Translations under genes and position numbers: made by a program
Source: an uncultured Bacteroidales bacterium
GTDB lineage: Bacteria; Bacteroidota; Bacteroidia; Bacteroidales; P3
Assembly: GCA_937886715.1 (NCBI GenBank)
Contig: CAKZZD010000009.1
Location: 1 to 64,000 of the forward strand
Direction: 5' to 3'
Length of the DNA stretch: 64,000 nucleotides
The notes under the pieces: generated by a model
The model's database searches: none
Told to the model about the DNA's origin: nothing
What the model saw: only the letters and a program-made list of their open reading frames with translations
Shown here: positions 44,782-52,531 of the stretch, in pieces
How positions within the stretch are numbered: position 1 is the first letter of the stretch
Layout: each line of letters begins with the position of its first letter

Positions 44782-46123
44782 ATACATAGGATTTATGTTG
44801 TTTTCCTGTTTCAACCTTGCTGGTTGCAATCCCACTTAAAGCAAAGCGGGAGAGCAGAGCCGTCAAGTCCGCAGGCGTAGATTCGGGATAATCCGTCCCT
44901 ATTTTGTGGTTCACTAATAGTCCCAGCAGATTCAGGCTTGCGTTCCAGTCGCGGTCGATGACTGCTCCGCAATGTTCGCAACGATAGATGCGGTCGCTGA
45001 GAGACAGGATTTCTTTCTTCTCTCCGCAAACCGAACACGTCTTGCTACTTGCAAAGAATCGGTCAGCCTTCACGACTTTCACTCCATTTGTCTTGGCCTT
45101 ATACTCTATTTGTCTGCGCAGTTCACCAAACGAGACATCGTTTACAGCTTGAGCCAGACGGTGGTTTTTAACCATACCTTTCACATTCAAGTCTTCTATG
45201 GCAATTTCTCCATAGTGGGTAGTCAATATCGAGGTGACCTTGTGCAAAAAGTCACGTCTGATATTTGCCACACGACCTTGTGCGTGAGCCAGCCGCACAG
45301 ACATTTTCATATAATTGTTCGACTTCCTGACGCCCTTCAGCCGTTCCTCTTTGGTTTTCGGATGGAACCGCTTGTTGAGCTGTCTGCTGAGTCTCTTTAT
45401 TTTTCTCTGGTTCTTTTTCAGTGGTTTGGGGTTCTCGATGGCTATGCCGTCGGAGAGTATCAATGCTGACTTGATGCCCATATCGATGCCTACTTTTCGG
45501 TTGGCATCAACAGCTTCTACGTGTCGATGTGTTCTGCGATATTCGTCCTCGGTTATTTCAAGACTGAACGACGCATAGAACTTGTCACCACTTTGTGAGA
45601 TACATACATTATTTATCTTGACATAGTTGAAGCGGATGTGCTCGGCCATCTTTACCCATCCGCCACGCAGATTAGGCATGCAGATGTATTGATGCTTTCC
45701 GCGTTCATTATGGGCCAACTTGGCAAATTTCTTTGAGTTTTTATTAGTTTCTGACAGCCTAATCTTATCTGCTTGTATGTAGAAACTACCCTCATTGTCC
45801 CTTTTCTTCTTGAACTGCGGATAGGACACATTACCTTGTTTCAGGTCTCTGAAGAAATTGTCGAATGCACTTTGTAGGTTTTCAAAGGGTTGCTCCGTTG
45901 CACATTTCGTTACCTCATAAACAAATGGGAACTGCTCTTTTTTGATGGCATTAAACTGTGTTCTGAGTTTTCTGCCATTGGGCTTCTCGCCAGCTTCGTA
46001 CATTCGTTTCCACTCAGCCAATCCCCAATTATATGCCAATCGCGCACAACCAAATGCTTTGCGGAAGTAAGTCTTCTGCTTATTGTTCGGTTTCAGTTCT
46101 ATTCTATGCGCAATTGAAATCAT
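44780..46123 (-). CDS. tnpB: TnpB/Cas12-like RuvC nuclease adjoining a CRISPR-like array
   Basis: 447 aa, of the IS200/IS605 OrfB (TnpB) family, slightly longer than most (about 370-420). TnpB is an RNA-guided DNA nuclease and the ancestor of Cas12. The N-terminal helix-turn-helix and RNA-binding part includes LAYNWGLAEWKRMYEAG and the FxDLKxG...YPQFKKKR motif (residues 90-108). The RuvC residues are intact: Asp214 (VGIDMGIKSA), Glu310 (EIAIEDLNVKGM) and Asp392 (VIDRDWNASLN). The zinc finger is Cys363, Cys366, Cys382 and Cys385. Its TGA stop (44780-44782) overlaps the first repeat of the array. No tnpA is found near. It could be a solo IS605-type TnpB or a type V-U-like CRISPR effector. Confidence 0.9.
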   Translation of the reverse strand: MISIAHRIELKPNNKQKTYFRKAFGCARLAYNWGLAEWKRMYEAGEKPNGRKLRTQFNAIKKEQFPFVYEVTKCATEQPFENLQSAFDNFFRDLKQGNVSYPQFKKKRDNEGSFYIQADKIRLSETNKNSKKFAKLAHNERGKHQYICMPNLRGGWVKMAEHIRFNYVKINNVCISQSGDKFYASFSLEITEDEYRRTHRHVEAVDANRKVGIDMGIKSALILSDGIAIENPKPLKKNQRKIKRLSRQLNKRFHPKTKEERLKGVRKSNNYMKMSVRLAHAQGRVANIRRDFLHKVTSILTTHYGEIAIEDLNVKGMVKNHRLAQAVNDVSFGELRRQIEYKAKTNGVKVVKADRFFASSKTCSVCGEKKEILSLSDRIYRCEHCGAVIDRDWNASLNLLGLLVNHKIGTDYPESTPADLTALLSRFALSGIATSKVETGKQHKSYV

Positions 46124-46159
46124 ATTTTAGTTTAATCTTGGCTGTAAAAAAAACGACTG

Positions 46160-46167
46160 CAAAATTA
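46160..46167 (-). promoter_or_regulatory. -7 promoter element of tnpB
   Basis: On the minus strand it reads TAATTTTG, matching TAnnTTTG, 37 bases before the tnpB start. The -33 element is poor. An active native promoter would argue for a maintained gene and not a dead insertion. Confidence 0.5.
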
Positions 46168-46220
46168 CGAATTTTATTTGAATTGCGAAATGAATTTTAC
46201 CATGTCCCAGAGAAAGTGTA

Positions 46221-46736
46221 TCATCTGTTACTAGTATTTCTTATACAAGGAATCGTCAATTCAAACTTATCAATTCTTCCGTATAAGGGAATAAGTATTC
46301 TAATGAATCCTTCCTCATTCTGCAAGTAACTCAACAATTGTATCGCTTTTTTCTTGTTTGAAATTGAGCTGATACCTATGCTCGTATTTGGTTCTGCCAT
46401 ATCACCTTTCCCATCTGCAACAACAAGTTGAATGTCACTTTTTTCAATCAGTTTATTACTTGCATCATAATAGCCTACAGTAGCTTTTACTATTTGGAAA
46501 TTGCCATGCCAATCAAAAATACCAGAACTACTGACAACTCTAAAGTTTTTATTATCATTTGACCAAAAGTTAAACACATTTCCAGTAGAATCCGTAATAT
46601 GGTAAGCATGGTAAGCTTCGATTCCTTCAAGCTCGTCAGCTGCAAAGAATGTGGTATCCCACTTTTGGGCATATGCCACTTGAGGAATTATCATCGCTAT
46701 CATTGTAGCGGCAATCAAAAAAACATTGTGTTTCAT
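46221..46736 (-). CDS. Small secreted hypothetical protein
   Basis: 171 aa with a clear signal peptide (MKHNVFLIAATMIAMIIPQVAYA). The rest is probably a beta-rich single domain, with the segments YHITDSTGNVFNFWSNDNK and ILIPLYGRIDKFELTIP; no family recognised. Its base composition is AT-rich, like the rest of the island. A long (about 280 nt) leader separates it from the promoter at 47018-47047. Role unknown. Confidence 0.7.
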   Translation of the reverse strand: MKHNVFLIAATMIAMIIPQVAYAQKWDTTFFAADELEGIEAYHAYHITDSTGNVFNFWSNDNKNFRVVSSSGIFDWHGNFQIVKATVGYYDASNKLIEKSDIQLVVADGKGDMAEPNTSIGISSISNKKKAIQLLSYLQNEEGFIRILIPLYGRIDKFELTIPCIRNTSNR

Positions 46737-47017
46737 CGTGACTATTATTTATGTGTTATTATTCTGTTTGCAACATGAGATAAAAAACATCCGTGAGGTC
46801 TTTCTGTCTATCGTTGAGGTTCTCGACTACCTTTGCCACAAACACGAAAGCTCACGGATATTCGCGAGCGTTCCGTTTTCAAGTGTGGCAATGGAAATTG
46901 TCGAGATTTCAACGACACAAAGAAAAGCGAAATCGCTTCTAAATTATGTATTTAATGCCTTTATCTTCCTATATTATTGTCTAATTAATTGTTATTTATC
47001 ATTCTGTTTTCACGGTG
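46737..47017 (-). other. Long leader with a long-range stem
   Basis: The span lies between the minus-strand promoter at 47018-47047 and the signal-peptide gene, so it would be an unusually long 5' leader. It contains an inverted repeat: ATCCGTGAGgtCTTTC (46789-46804) and GAAAGCTCACGGAT (46846-46859), which pair with a 2-nt bulge. A 125-codon plus-strand reading frame crosses it but shows no family features. It may hold a regulatory RNA or a separate short RNA. Confidence 0.4.
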
Positions 47018-47047
47018 CAAAGATACGCATTATTTTTGAAATAACAA
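47018..47047 (-). promoter_or_regulatory. Canonical promoter on the minus strand
   Basis: Minus-strand TTG (47045-47047), then exactly 19 bases, then TATCTTTG (47018-47025). Confidence 0.65.
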
Positions 47048-47137
47048 CGAGAATGTTTCAATGCCAACAAATGAACACTATAATTCCGTCTTTGAAATGT
47101 TAAAACCGATAAGTTACTTGTAAGTTGGGATGTGCAA

Positions 47138-47169
47138 TTTGTTCACGTCAGAAAAAGCTTGTACTTTTG
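47138..47169 (+). promoter_or_regulatory. Promoter of the 126-aa gene
   Basis: A -33 TTTG (47138-47141) and a -7 TACTTTTG (47162-47169) are spaced by 20 bases; the gene begins 80 bases downstream. Confidence 0.65.
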
Positions 47170-47249
47170 CAAATCGAAATCGTAAACATATTTAAAACAA
47201 TTAATAAACAATTAGAGGTTGCGCACGACACAAACCAGTGTAGAATGAA

Positions 47250-47630
47250 ATGAATAAAGAACGGATTGAAAAAATTAGAAAGTCCCTCAATATTGACGAT
47301 AGGCTTCAATTTGCTTTCGCAGAGGAACTAGACCTTTGGATAATTGGAGGCGATGGGCCTGTTGACATACAAGAAGAATTTTCAAAAAATCTCCTTCCTA
47401 TTCCCGATTATGCCAAGGTTTTAGAAGCATTCCGACCATACATAACAACAGGAGATGCGGCCGAGGGTTTCAGTGTTTATAAATTTAAAACACCATTTTG
47501 GAATGGTGGCAGGGAACTTTCAGAAGTAGATATCTATTTTATTCAATGCACCAACAATGGGGTATCCTATTTTGCCTGCGCTAACTTGGAAGTACTACGA
47601 TCCTTCGTAATTGGAAATAGAACTAATTAA
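47250..47630 (+). CDS. Hypothetical protein of the AT-rich island
   Basis: 126 aa, no signal peptide or membrane segment. It has a helical N-terminus (MNKERIEKIRKSLNIDDRLQ) and a probable alpha/beta remainder with ELDLWIIGGDGPVDIQEEFS. I do not recognise the family. It has its own promoter and a hairpin after its end, so it is transcribed as a single gene. Composition is AT-rich. Confidence 0.65.
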   Translation: MNKERIEKIRKSLNIDDRLQFAFAEELDLWIIGGDGPVDIQEEFSKNLLPIPDYAKVLEAFRPYITTGDAAEGFSVYKFKTPFWNGGRELSEVDIYFIQCTNNGVSYFACANLEVLRSFVIGNRTN

Positions 47631-47661
47631 GAATAGTAAATAAACTCATTCTTTTTCATTA

Positions 47662-47702
47662 GAAAAAATACCGTCGCGCGGATATATCCGTACGACGGTA
47701 TT
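47662..47702 (-). terminator. Hairpin with T-run on the minus strand
   Basis: AATACCGTCG (47667-47676) pairs with CGACGGTATT (47693-47702), with an inner palindrome CGGATATATCCG. On the minus strand it is followed by six T. On the plus strand it is followed by a weaker T/A tract, so it may serve both the 126-aa gene and a minus-strand transcript. Confidence 0.7.
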
Positions 47703-48157
47703 ATTATGATTATATTTTGATTTTCCAGATCTATAGACAGAGAATGAGCTGCGTTATTCTTTTATGTCGTCTTTGTTATATTTCTACGTTTTATGTCATA
47801 TTCATTTTGTCATTTTCACGCTGCAAAGATACGAAAAAATGATGAATTATGAAGAAAAAAAACATGATGCGGAGAATGGCATGTTCATTCGCCGCAAAAT
47901 ATGCGGTGAATGGATATGGCATCTGGCGTTTTGAAAAACAAGCCATATTATCCTTGCATGAAAAAAAACATCATTTGGACGAAGAAACAAACACTATCGT
48001 CCTCGCGCAGCGCGCATGTCGCTGGTGTTTTCATCCGCCGAGGGGGGCACTAAGATGATATGCCGCAGATAGCCACCGTTCCGGCAGCTCGATCTGCGGC
48101 TATGCGGAAGATTCTTGCCCCGTGAGCCTTTGTGTGCGGCTGCAGGGTGGGTCTTGT
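47703..48157. other. Gap between island and DUF2130 gene
   Basis: A minus-strand -7 motif TATCTTTG lies at 47824-47831, which could start a short RNA ending in the hairpin at 47667-47702. A second hairpin, GCCGCAGAT/ATCTGCGGC (48062-48070 with 48092-48100), lies past the DUF2130 stop codon. A 69-codon plus-strand frame at 47849 has no recognisable features and is not called. Confidence 0.45.
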
Positions 48158-49579
48158 TCACTGGCTATCGCTGTCGGCGCCGTCTTCCACCTCGACAGCC
48201 TCGTTGTTTTTGCGGGCTTCGTCGAATTTGGCCTTCATGGTGGGGTTTTTGTAGGTGAGTTTGCGGATGGTGAGGTTCTCGGCCTTGTCGTTGGCCAGCC
48301 GCAGGTTGTTCTCGCTTCCGATGAGTGCGCTCTTCACTTTCTGAAGGTGGTCGATGGTCTTGTCGATTTCGTCGATGGCGGTTTGGAACCGTTCGCTGGC
48401 GAGACGGTAATTCTTTCCGAACTTGTCCTTGAAGTCTTCCAGCTGGTTTTCGAAGTTGGTCACGTCCACTTCTTTGCTCTGGGCCAGCATGAGCTGCTTT
48501 TTGTATTCCAGGCTCTTCTTTGAGGCTTGCACCAGCAGGTTGATGAACGGCACGAAGAATTGCGGCCGGATGACGTACATCTTGGGGTAGAGGTGCGACT
48601 TGTTGACGATGCCGTTGTTGTAGAGGTCGTTGTCGGCTTCGAGCAGGCTCACCAGCACGGCAAATTCGCACCCTTTTTTCTTCCGGTCTTCGTCGAGCTT
48701 CTTCAGGAAGTCGTCGTTTTTATGCTTGGTGGCGGTTTTGTCCATCTCGTTTTTCATTTCGAACATGATGGAGATGTATTCGGTGCCGTCCTCGGAGTCG
48801 CGGAAGATGAAGTCGCCCTTTGTGCCGTCGGCGGCATCGTTGTCTTTGTCGAAATAGGCGTTGGGCATCAGCGGACGGATATACTGTTCGAATTGGATGC
48901 TGCAATGCTGCTCCAGCGTCTCGCCGACCATCTTGGTGGACAGCTTGGTCTTGAGGTCTTTGTAGTAGTCGATCTGTTCCTGCTTCATGCGGAGCTCTTC
49001 CTGATGGCGTTTTTCGAGGGCTTCTTCGTGAATTTTGGCCTCGTTTTTCATCTGTTGGGCGGCCGATTGCAGCTTCAGGATCTCCACGTCTTTGTCCTGC
49101 ACAAGCTGCTGGGCCTTGTTGCGCTCCTCCATCAGGGCCAGCTCGAGTTTGTTGGCGTTTTGCGCGATGTCGGCATTCAGCTGGGTGATGGTCTTGTCTT
49201 TCTCCGACAGCGCCAGGGCGAGTTCGCCTTTCTTCTGGCTCTCGATATTGGCAAGCTGGTCTTTCAGACGGGCGATTTCGGCATCTTTCTCGCCACGGAT
49301 TTTATCCATCTGGGACCTGGCGGCGAATTTTATCCGTTCGATCTCGGCATTTTTGTCGCCCAGCTCCTGCTGCTTCTGGTTCAGCTGTATGATATAGTCC
49401 TGCTTGGTTTTGGCGGTGGCCAGCTCCTGCTCGGCTTTGTGGCGTTCGTCCAGCTCCTTGAGGCGCCGCTCGATCTCGCTGTGGAATTCGGCGTTTTTCA
49501 CCTGGTTGACGATGCTGGCATAGTCGTCTTCATCCACTTGGAACACCTGTCCGCAATGGGGACATTTCAATTCTTTCAT
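48158..49579 (-). CDS. DUF2130 domain-containing protein
   Basis: 473 aa. It opens with a small zinc-binding motif (CPHCGQVF, residues 5-12), continues with a long coiled coil of Lys/Glu/Gln-rich helices (about 30-200), and ends in the DUF2130 domain (GETLEQHCSIQFEQYIRPLM, then GDFIFRDSEDGTEYISIMFEMKNE, which recalls restriction-endonuclease-like folds). The acidic tail VEVEDGADSDSQ is typical of the family. Its function is not established; nuclease activity has been suggested from the fold. The start at 49579 places the zinc motif at the N-terminus, and a -7 element TAACTTTG lies at 49604-49611. Confidence 0.85.
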   Translation of the reverse strand: MKELKCPHCGQVFQVDEDDYASIVNQVKNAEFHSEIERRLKELDERHKAEQELATAKTKQDYIIQLNQKQQELGDKNAEIERIKFAARSQMDKIRGEKDAEIARLKDQLANIESQKKGELALALSEKDKTITQLNADIAQNANKLELALMEERNKAQQLVQDKDVEILKLQSAAQQMKNEAKIHEEALEKRHQEELRMKQEQIDYYKDLKTKLSTKMVGETLEQHCSIQFEQYIRPLMPNAYFDKDNDAADGTKGDFIFRDSEDGTEYISIMFEMKNEMDKTATKHKNDDFLKKLDEDRKKKGCEFAVLVSLLEADNDLYNNGIVNKSHLYPKMYVIRPQFFVPFINLLVQASKKSLEYKKQLMLAQSKEVDVTNFENQLEDFKDKFGKNYRLASERFQTAIDEIDKTIDHLQKVKSALIGSENNLRLANDKAENLTIRKLTYKNPTMKAKFDEARKNNEAVEVEDGADSDSQ

Positions 49580-49607
49580 ATTCCGGTAGCTTTTTTTCGC
49601 CTGCAAA

Positions 49608-49718
49608 GTTACGAAAGTTGAGCGGAATGGCAAAATTTTTATTTTGACATTCCCGAAACGTAGTAACGCCGACGAGCGTGCCGGGTCACGGTTACGAAAG
49701 TTGAGCGGAATGGCAAAA
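49608..49718. repeat. Exact 28-bp direct repeat
   Basis: The sequence beginning GTTACGAAAGTTGAGCGG and ending GGCAAAA occurs identically at 49608-49635 and 49691-49718, 83 bp apart. The first copy overlaps the minus-strand -7 element of the DUF2130 gene, so the repeat may duplicate its promoter region, or be a trace of an insertion or excision. Confidence 0.8.
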
Positions 49719-50127
49719 TATTTATTTGTTTCATCATTCCGATGGTGGCTGCATACATTTGTCGTTTTGGAGCTTTTGCCACCAAAAAGTGCCTAAAAAT
49801 GATGATAACTTGCATGTTTTCAGATCGATAACTGCTTAAAAACGGCCTAACTCCTTGACAACCACATATCAACACCTTACCAACTCCTACTGTGGTAGGA
49901 GATGATAGGGAGATGATAGGGAGAAGGGTAGGAGGGGATGGGGCGATGGAATTTTGGTTTTGGGGGCGGCGGATCGGGCCTGGTCGAGTATGTGATGCAC
50001 GATGGTGTGGCACTCCGTTGTGGAATCTACAGGCGGAATATTTTCAAGGGGGACACAATAAAATGGAGGGGTCGGGCGTTAGAATTAAGTTGAATTTTAA
50101 TATTAATAGCATAATAAGGATTTTGTC
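49719..50127. other. Intergenic region before the GWxTD gene
   Basis: No gene seen. A small hairpin, CTCCTAC/GTAGGAG, lies at 49884-49901, followed by two copies of GATGATAGGGA in tandem. AT-rich sequence near 50088-50127 precedes the next gene; no exact TAnnTTTG was found there. Confidence 0.4.
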
Positions 50128-51663
50128 ATGAAGAAAAAGGTGTTGATACTGATGGCGGTGCTGATGGGATTGGCGCTGCCGGCGCGTGCACAGCTGCAGG
50201 CGATGTTCGGATACAGCACATTCTATCTGCCGGAGCAGGGGACGGCCTACGTGGAGACGTATCTGTCGTTTGACGCCTGGACGGTGAGTTTTGTGCAGCA
50301 GCCTTCTGGCGTGTACCGCGCCACGGTGGAGGTGACGCTGGTGGTGAGACAGCAGGATTCGGTGTGCTATGTGAAGAAATATGACCTGAACAGCCCGACG
50401 GTGTCGGAGGACGACGAGCTGGATTTCAATTTCATCGATGTGCAGCGCTTCTCGCTCAAGAACGGCGTCTACGACCTGCAGCTGTCGGTGAGGGACAAGA
50501 ACGAGGAGGCTCCGGAGTCGACGATATACGAGAAGCTGGTGATGTACTACGACGACGAGCACCCGATGCTGTCGTCGGTGCAGGCTATGGCCGATGCCAC
50601 GCCGACGGTGAGCGAGAATATCCTGTCGCGCAACGGCTACGACATGGAGCCGTATGTGAGCGACTATTATCCCGAGCAGGTGGAGCAGCTGAACTTCTAT
50701 TATGAGGTGTACAATATCGGCCGCGAGATTGGCTACAAGCCTTTCCTGGCGCTGGCCTATGTGGAGGAGATGGAGACGGGAGCAAGGTTCGAGGGGCTGC
50801 AGCAGGTGAGCCGCAAGAGCAGCGCGCCGCTGGTGCCGGTGTATGGCAGCATGGATATCAGCCAGCTGCCGTCGGGCAACTACAATCTGGTGGTGGAGGT
50901 GCGCAACCGCGACAACCAGACGATGCTGTACAAGAAGATGCCGTTCTACCGTTCGAACCCCGGCGTGAAGGGCCGCGAGATCAACGATTTTGCGATGACG
51001 TTTGTGGGCCGCATCACGAACGAGGACGAGATGAACGTGTATCTGGATGCGCTGTATCCGATTGCGTCGGACATGGAGAAGTCGGTGGCGGCGTCGCTGA
51101 TACGCCGTCCGGGACTGACGGAGAAGCAGGCTTTCCTCTACCGCTTCTGGCAGGCGCGCAACGCGATGAGTCCCGAGAGCGAGTGGCTGAAATATAAGGA
51201 GCGCATCGACTATGTGCAGGCGCATTTCTCGTATCCCCGCACGCCGGGCATCCACACCGACCGCGGCAGGGTGTATCTGCAGTACGGCCCGCCGGATTTT
51301 GTGCGCGACGAGAAAAACTATGTGTCGGCCAACCGCATCGGCAGCAAGAACGAGCAGCCATACGAGACGATGCAGCTGAACCAGCAGGAGAGCTATACGC
51401 CCGACGAGATGTACAGCGGCACGTCGCAGGGCCATGTGTACTATCTGCCGTATCAGCTGTGGCGCTACAACAAGCTGGCCACCGACGACCCGAACCGTGT
51501 GTTCCTGTTCTGGGACGAGCACCGCAGCGGCTACTACACGCTGCTGAACAGCAACGCGCGCGGCGAGGTGCAGGATCCGGGCTGGGAACGCCGTCTGTGC
51601 CGCCAGCAGCTGAACGAGAACGTGGTGGGCGAAGTGGGCGAGCAGTTCAACCGTGGCTATTGA
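50128..51663 (+). CDS. GWxTD-domain-type secreted protein
   Basis: 511 aa with a signal peptide (KKVLILMAVLMGLALPARA). The C-terminal half has the GWxTD module, here with the variant G-I-H-T-D in PGIHTDRGRVYLQYGPPD (around residues 373-390), followed by FLFWDEHRSGYYTLLNS near the end. Proteins of this group are common in Bacteroidota and their function is not known. It forms a unit with the acyltransferase and glycosyltransferase genes that follow (10-base gap to the former). Confidence 0.8.
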   Translation: MKKKVLILMAVLMGLALPARAQLQAMFGYSTFYLPEQGTAYVETYLSFDAWTVSFVQQPSGVYRATVEVTLVVRQQDSVCYVKKYDLNSPTVSEDDELDFNFIDVQRFSLKNGVYDLQLSVRDKNEEAPESTIYEKLVMYYDDEHPMLSSVQAMADATPTVSENILSRNGYDMEPYVSDYYPEQVEQLNFYYEVYNIGREIGYKPFLALAYVEEMETGARFEGLQQVSRKSSAPLVPVYGSMDISQLPSGNYNLVVEVRNRDNQTMLYKKMPFYRSNPGVKGREINDFAMTFVGRITNEDEMNVYLDALYPIASDMEKSVAASLIRRPGLTEKQAFLYRFWQARNAMSPESEWLKYKERIDYVQAHFSYPRTPGIHTDRGRVYLQYGPPDFVRDEKNYVSANRIGSKNEQPYETMQLNQQESYTPDEMYSGTSQGHVYYLPYQLWRYNKLATDDPNRVFLFWDEHRSGYYTLLNSNARGEVQDPGWERRLCRQQLNENVVGEVGEQFNRGY

Positions 51664-51673
51664 TATTTGACGC

Positions 51674-52531
51674 ATGTATCTCCTGTCGGACATCTTATTC
51701 TTGATAGTCTATTATGTGGTGGGCTACAGGCGTAGGCTGGTGAGGGAGAACCTTGTGTCGTCGTTTCCCGAGAAGGACAGGCGCGAGATCAAGACGATCG
51801 AGCGGCGCTACTACCGCCACATGAGCGACCTGCTGGTGGAGGGGGTGTACAATCTGTTTGCGTCGCCGGCGGCTATCAAGAAGCGTTACCGCATTACCAA
51901 CCGGCAGATGGTGGACCGCTACTATGAGCAGGGGAGGAGCGTGGTGCTGATGTCGGCCCACTACAACAACTGGGAGTATATGGTGACGTCGCTGAACATG
52001 CAGCTGCTGCATCACGGCATCGGCGTGGGCAAACCGCTCAACGACAAGGGCGTGGCATCGTTTGTGGCCCGCAAGCGGGTGCGTTTCGGCACCCAGGTGG
52101 AGTATGCCGACACGGTGCGCAAGGAGGTGGCCTATTATGACAGCCACGATGTGCCGTGTGCGCTGATGATGCTGAGCGACCAGTCGCCGTCGAACCCGTA
52201 CCGGAGCTACTGGACGCAGTTTCTGAACCACGACACGGCCTTCCTCTACGGAGCCGAATATTTCGCGCGGAAGTACAACTATCCGGTGCTGTACTATTCG
52301 GTCAGCAAGGTGCGTCGTGGCCACTATGAGGTGACATTCAGCCCGCTGTGCGAGGATCCGTCGTCGGCGGAGCAATATACCATTGTGGAGCAATATGCCC
52401 GGAGGCTGGAGAAGGATATCCGCGAGCAGCCGGAATACTGGCTGTGGAGCCACCGTCGGTGGAAGCTGACACGCAATGGAAGGATAATGAAAGACGGAAG
52501 TGTCAAGATATTGAAGAACCCTAATGGATAA
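51674..52531 (+). CDS. LpxL/HtrB-like lipid A acyltransferase
   Basis: 285 aa, inner membrane. The HX4E catalytic motif is SAHYNNWE (about residues 95-102), followed by the family segments LSDQSPSN and YPVLYYSVSK. It probably adds a secondary acyl chain to lipid A. The N-terminus is short compared with typical members, but an in-frame stop codon lies 2 codons before the ATG, so this start is forced. Its end overlaps the next gene by 8 bases. Confidence 0.88.
   Translation: MYLLSDILFLIVYYVVGYRRRLVRENLVSSFPEKDRREIKTIERRYYRHMSDLLVEGVYNLFASPAAIKKRYRITNRQMVDRYYEQGRSVVLMSAHYNNWEYMVTSLNMQLLHHGIGVGKPLNDKGVASFVARKRVRFGTQVEYADTVRKEVAYYDSHDVPCALMMLSDQSPSNPYRSYWTQFLNHDTAFLYGAEYFARKYNYPVLYYSVSKVRRGHYEVTFSPLCEDPSSAEQYTIVEQYARRLEKDIREQPEYWLWSHRRWKLTRNGRIMKDGSVKILKNPNG

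Noticed and set aside
44445..44783. 112-codon minus-strand frame running through the repeat array
   Set aside because: The 66-bp period is divisible by three, so the frame stays open by arithmetic, giving repeated MYLHRFCKVVTS. Identical DNA repeats with unrelated spacers fit a CRISPR array better than a repeat protein, though its ATG overlapping the tnpB stop deserves mention.
46726..47103. 125-codon plus-strand frame
   Set aside because: It overlaps the signal-peptide gene start and the leader, has low-complexity hydrophobic content, and lacks a start signal.
47849..48058. 69-codon plus-strand frame
   Set aside because: No homology features; it crosses from AT-rich to GC-rich sequence.
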